From Diospyros lotus (taxonomy: Eukaryota; Streptophyta; Magnoliopsida; Ericales; Ebenaceae), in NCBI RefSeq assembly GCF_014633365.1, contig NC_068338.1, forward strand, positions 51,161,716 to 51,225,715: a DNA stretch of 64,000 bases, read 5' to 3'. Below are positions 62,348-64,000 of the stretch, in pieces. How positions within the stretch are numbered: position 1 is the first letter of the stretch; the number at the start of each line of letters is the position of its first letter. Made by a program: the position numbers and the translations under genes. The notes below the pieces were generated by a model. That model made no database searches, was not told the DNA's origin, and saw only the letters and a list, made by a program, of their open reading frames with translations.

Positions 62348-63427
62348 ATGGCGGCGATTGAGAACCAGAGTATTGAGCCGGATGACAATGAAAATACCAA
62401 GATTTTGCCGGCTGATCCCTTGCTCGGGGACCCACCGGAGTTTACCATCACGGCGGTGGAGCAGTCGGCGGAGCCGCCGCGCCGGGGGGCTCTTGTTCCA
62501 GCTCCGAAGGAAGAGCCCGCCGACGCCTACGTGCAGGGATTAATCCCAGTTGGAATCATGCCGAACGAGAAATCAGCGGTGGCGGCTCCAGCCAAGAGGC
62601 CATCGAAAGATCGCCACACGAAGGTGGAGGGTCGGGGCCGGCGGATCCGCATGCCGGCGCCTTGCGCCGCGAGAATCTTCCAATTGACGCGAGAGCTTGG
62701 CCACAAGTCCGATGGCGAGACCATCCGGTGGCTTCTGGAGCGCGCCGAGCCGGCCATCATCGAAGCCACGGGCACCGGCACGGTCCCCGCCATCGCCGTC
62801 TCCGTCAACGGTGCGCTAAAGATCCCGACGACGCCGGCTACGACGACGGAGGGCGACGCCACCAAAAAGAAGCGCAAGCGGGCGTCCAACAGCGAGTTCT
62901 ACGACGTGAAAGACTCTGTTTCGGTCTCGTCGAGTTTCGCTCCGGTGGCGTCGATGGCACCGCAAGGGCTCCTGCCGGTGTGGACTGTCGGTTGCGGCGC
63001 CGGTGTTGTCCCGTCGAGCGCGATGCCGACCGGAGCGTTTTTCATGATCCCGCCCACGGGCGCCGCCATTGCCGGTCCTTCGAACCAGCCCCAACTCTGG
63101 GCCATTCCGGCCGGAGCGACGCCGGTGTTCAACGTTTCGGCGAGACCCATTTCAAATTTCGTGTCAGCAATGCAACCGGGAGTGAGTCTCAGCCACGGCG
63201 GCGGCAGCGGCAGCGGCGGAGAGGACCAAATTCCGGCGGACTCGAGCTCCAATACCGCGAGCGGGGAGAAGACCGGAAAGGCATCGACAATGGCGCCGAG
63301 CTCGAGTTCGACAGCAACGACCACAACCCAGATGCTTAGGGACTTCTCTTTGGAGATTTATGATAAGAAAGAGCTTCAATTTATGGTCAGCTCTTCAGGC
63401 GACAAACCTCCATCTTCAAAACCTTGA
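62348..63427 (+). CDS. class I TCP transcription factor (TCP9/TCP19-like)
   Basis: TCP factors bind DNA through a non-canonical basic helix-loop-helix; class I members regulate growth and proliferation genes through GGNCCCAC-type sites in the nucleus. A single exon encodes 359 residues. Residues 1-80 are acidic and disordered. The TCP domain is at about 87-141: [18 protein letters not shown] (basic), [20 protein letters not shown] (helix 1 and loop), [18 protein letters not shown] (helix 2). The basic region is the short class I form. [17 protein letters not shown] follows, then [12 protein letters not shown], which could be a nuclear-localisation signal. The C-terminal half is Ala/Gly/Ser/Pro-rich with a conserved-looking tail [19 protein letters not shown]. 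It is GC-rich compared with flanks. Large antisense and shifted frames inside it are shadows. Confidence 0.95.
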   Translation: MAAIENQSIEPDDNENTKILPADPLLGDPPEFTITAVEQSAEPPRRGALVPAPKEEPADAYVQGLIPVGIMPNEKSAVAAPAKRPSKDRHTKVEGRGRRIRMPAPCAARIFQLTRELGHKSDGETIRWLLERAEPAIIEATGTGTVPAIAVSVNGALKIPTTPATTTEGDATKKKRKRASNSEFYDVKDSVSVSSSFAPVASMAPQGLLPVWTVGCGAGVVPSSAMPTGAFFMIPPTGAAIAGPSNQPQLWAIPAGATPVFNVSARPISNFVSAMQPGVSLSHGGGSGSGGEDQIPADSSSNTASGEKTGKASTMAPSSSSTATTTTQMLRDFSLEIYDKKELQFMVSSSGDKPPSSKP

Positions 63428-63720
63428 AAAGGAAATGAAACGACAAAGCTAGGAGGGTTTTAGGCTTAGAAAACAGTTTTTCCGTTTTAGGGTTTAGCCA
63501 TTGTCGTAATATTTTGCTTTTATAACTCAGTTACTGTCATAAATCAATCCTCTTCCCTATTCTCTGTAAATTTGGCCATGGCGGCTTAGCTTAATGACTC
63601 TCCAAATCCACACTTAATTACACGTACATGTGATGATCAGGCTTTCGTTAAGGTACCTTTATGTGGGCTGACTGTGTTTTAAGTTTATATTTGTTTCCCT
63701 AAAGTGGCCGCACGTGCGAG
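63428..63720 (+). other. likely 3' UTR of the TCP gene
   Basis: Begins AAAGGAAATGAAACGACAAA and becomes T-rich (TTTGCTTTTATAACTCAGTT). No strong AATAAA is seen; the end is not fixed. Confidence 0.4.
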
Positions 63721-63879
63721 GTGGGGCCCAGCCTCATGGGTTGTGTGCGGTGGGGTCAACAGAGCGAAACGAATGGTTAGGAGTTGGGTTTGAATGTGGG
63801 CCATTGAATTTTCCTTTTTTTATTTTTCTTGTTGGCCACGTGATGGGTCGCACGTGTCCCTAGAAATGAGGGGGCCCAC
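63721..63879. promoter_or_regulatory. further TCP-type sites and G-boxes downstream of the TCP gene
   Basis: GTGGGGCC at 63721-63728 (reverse of GGCCCCAC) and GGGCCCAC at 63872-63879 both fit GGNCCCAC. CACGTG occurs at 63837-63842 and 63851-63856. They could belong to a neighbouring promoter beyond the window. Confidence 0.4.
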
Positions 63880-63883
63880 CCAA

Positions 63884-63924
63884 GTTGGCCCCCCCGCCCC
63901 CCCTCCCCCCCGGGGCGGGGGGCA
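63884..63924. repeat. C/G homopolymer-rich tract
   Basis: Runs of C and G (CCCCCCCGCCCCCCCTCCCC then GGGGCGGGGGG) forming a possible small inverted repeat. Low complexity, prone to sequencing error. Confidence 0.75.
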
Positions 63925-64000
63925 ACCCTTTATTTATTTATTTCTAGGTCCGCTGGTTGCTGCTGCTTTACTGCTTTTTTCGGCTTTTTTTTTTTTTTTA

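Noticed and set aside
62527..63379. Several antisense and shifted frames of 70-225 codons
   Set aside because: GC-rich TCP coding sequence leaves other frames open; the real frame has the TCP domain.

Overview
The window reads as nuclear DNA of a flowering plant, most likely a eudicot. It is AT-rich overall, its genes are split by GT-AG introns, and it carries plant-specific families (TCP factor, TRM/DUF4378 protein, class III peroxidase, cucumisin-like subtilase, plastid phosphoglucomutase) together with nested plant retrotransposons, a hAT transposon, a tRNA-derived SINE, MITE-like fold-backs and microsatellites. The species cannot be named from sequence alone.

Layout. 1-5.3 kb is retrotransposon wreckage: minus-strand Ty3/gypsy pol (integrase, RNase H, reverse transcriptase) with a ~100-bp tandem repeat downstream of it, abutting a minus-strand gag/transposase-like ORF and then a plus-strand polypurine tract and LTR. 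5.4-6.5 kb is a decayed minus-strand Ty1/copia tail. 7.2-15.4 kb holds the first nine exons of plastidic phosphoglucomutase on the minus strand; its fourth intron is swollen by a 4,012-bp hAT element with a perfect 8-bp target duplication and also carries a SINE. 15.7-21.7 kb is AT-rich intergenic DNA with two neighbouring fold-back elements. 22.1-26.4 kb is an intact seven-exon fructokinase (+). 26.4-36.6 kb has no firm gene, only candidate exons near 27.3-27.8 kb and a diverged 145-bp duplication. 36.65-39.41 kb is a four-exon TRM/DUF4378 gene (-). 43.8-46.8 kb is a four-exon 2-oxoglutarate/Fe(II) oxygenase (+) with a MITE-like element in intron 1. 47.3-49.9 kb is a probable solo LTR. 51.3-54.8 kb is a ten-exon subtilase (-) carrying a one-base frameshift. 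55.5-56.9 kb is a three-exon class III peroxidase (-). 58.4-59.7 kb is an AT-rich tandem array of ~245-bp units. 62.35-63.43 kb is an intronless class I TCP gene (+).

These are independent nuclear genes, not an operon. Phosphoglucomutase and fructokinase both belong to sugar-phosphate metabolism, and the subtilase and peroxidase are both probably secreted to the wall or apoplast; I infer no linkage from this. The most notable points are the clean hAT insertion inside phosphoglucomutase, the missing second half of that gene in a retrotransposon-filled region, the rearranged gypsy block, the subtilase frameshift, CT microsatellites directly abutting splice donors in at least two genes, and perfect class I TCP target motifs flanking the TCP gene itself. 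I found no CRISPR, operon-like or clearly new protein system.
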